Of a DNA stretch of 14,806 nt, positions 14,583 through 14,806 are shown one piece after another; the first letter of the stretch is position 1; the number at the start of each line of letters is the position of its first letter. The notes below the pieces were generated by a model that saw only the letters and a list, made by a program, of their open reading frames with translations, was not told the origin of the DNA and ran no database searches. Both the position numbers and the translations under genes were made by a program. The DNA lies in contig CAZOSB010000043.1 in the NCBI GenBank assembly GCA_964582545.1, positions 1-14,806 of the forward strand, in the 5' to 3' direction. Source of the DNA: JAVVUJ01 sp964582545. Lineage in GTDB: Bacteria > Bacillota > Clostridia > Peptostreptococcales > Anaerovoracaceae.

Positions 14583-14766
14583 ATTACTTATGAAATTTAC
14601 TTATTTTTAATCACAAATCATTTATTATAATGAAATTTAAAAAATTCTAATAAATATAGCCCAAATCAAAGAAGAAAAAGGTGAATTTGCTTTACTAAAA
14701 GATGGATATTTAATAAATTTCATTGAAATATCAATCTTTTTCAATTTTCTATCCAAATTCTGCTTG

Positions 14767-14806
14767 TTAATGCAGACGAATTTTGTGCGATATATATACT
14801 GTGAGG
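14767..14806 (+). promoter_or_regulatory. Second sigma-D-like flagellin promoter, cut by window edge
   Basis: TTAA (14767-14770), 16 bases, then GCGATAT (14787-14793) repeat the layout of the promoter at 13529-13555. The last 26 bases (14781-14806) are identical to 13543-13568. It predicts another plus-strand flagellin starting roughly 80 bases beyond the window. In the stretch 14583-14766 between the terminator and this promoter I see no gene, only AT-rich DNA. Confidence 0.7.

Noticed and set aside
14642..14806. Open plus-strand frame of about 50 codons at the right edge (reads IAQIKEEKGEFALLKDGYL...)
   Set aside because: No proper start codon or ribosome site, preceded by a stop, and it overlaps the repeated flagellin promoter. 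Most likely chance openness in AT-rich DNA.
1..14806. CRISPR arrays, tRNA or rRNA genes, transposases, integrases
   Set aside because: I looked for regular short repeats, cloverleaf-like segments and DDE or recombinase motifs and saw none; the only repeats are flagellin-related or simple hairpins.

Overview
The window looks like low-GC Gram-positive DNA, most likely from a motile, anaerobic, Clostridia-like firmicute. The evidence is strong AGGAGG-type ribosome binding sites, AT-rich spacers, short Hag/FliC-type flagellins, a sigma-D-like flagellin promoter and a CsrA-type flagellin leader. I cannot name the genus from the sequence alone.

Layout. The left edge (1-113) is the 3' end of a plus-strand flagellin gene with its terminator. 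Positions 235-13275 hold eleven tightly packed minus-strand genes, probably one operon read right to left. A 374-bp divergent intergenic region follows. A complete plus-strand flagellin (13650-14516) comes next with its own terminator. The right edge carries a second copy of the flagellin promoter, so a third flagellin gene probably starts just outside. The 13-kb operon is therefore embedded in a tandem flagellin array, the usual setting of a flagellin glycan-modification island.

Operon content in transcription order: a CDP-glycerol-type glycerophosphotransferase; a fused LicC-like cytidylyltransferase and class I/II aminotransferase (CobD/HisC-like); a NeuD/PglD-like left-handed beta-helix acyltransferase; an acyl carrier protein; an adenylation enzyme of amino-acid-activating type; a LicD-type phosphotransferase with C-terminal TPR-like repeats; a lipoate-protein ligase; dihydrolipoamide dehydrogenase (E3); 2-oxoacid dehydrogenase E1-beta and E1-alpha; and a fusion of lipoyl domain, E3-binding domain and NeuD-like acyltransferase.

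How they may work together (inference). The first two genes resemble, as I recall it, the Clostridioides difficile type A flagellin-modification genes, which attach an amino-acid-like group to a flagellin sugar through a phosphodiester. LicD would be a second phosphodiester-forming transferase. The remaining genes form two parallel acyl-delivery routes, each ending in a NeuD-like enzyme: adenylation enzyme to ACP to stand-alone NeuD-like protein, and E1 to lipoyl arm to lipoyl-linked NeuD-like domain, with E3 reoxidising the arm and LplA lipoylating it.

The most striking point is the last gene. It keeps the lipoyl and E3-binding domains of an E2 subunit, but the normal E2 catalytic domain is replaced by a sugar-O/N-acyltransferase fold. 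This suggests a 2-oxoacid dehydrogenase complex that hands its acyl group to a surface-glycan precursor or flagellin glycan instead of to CoA.
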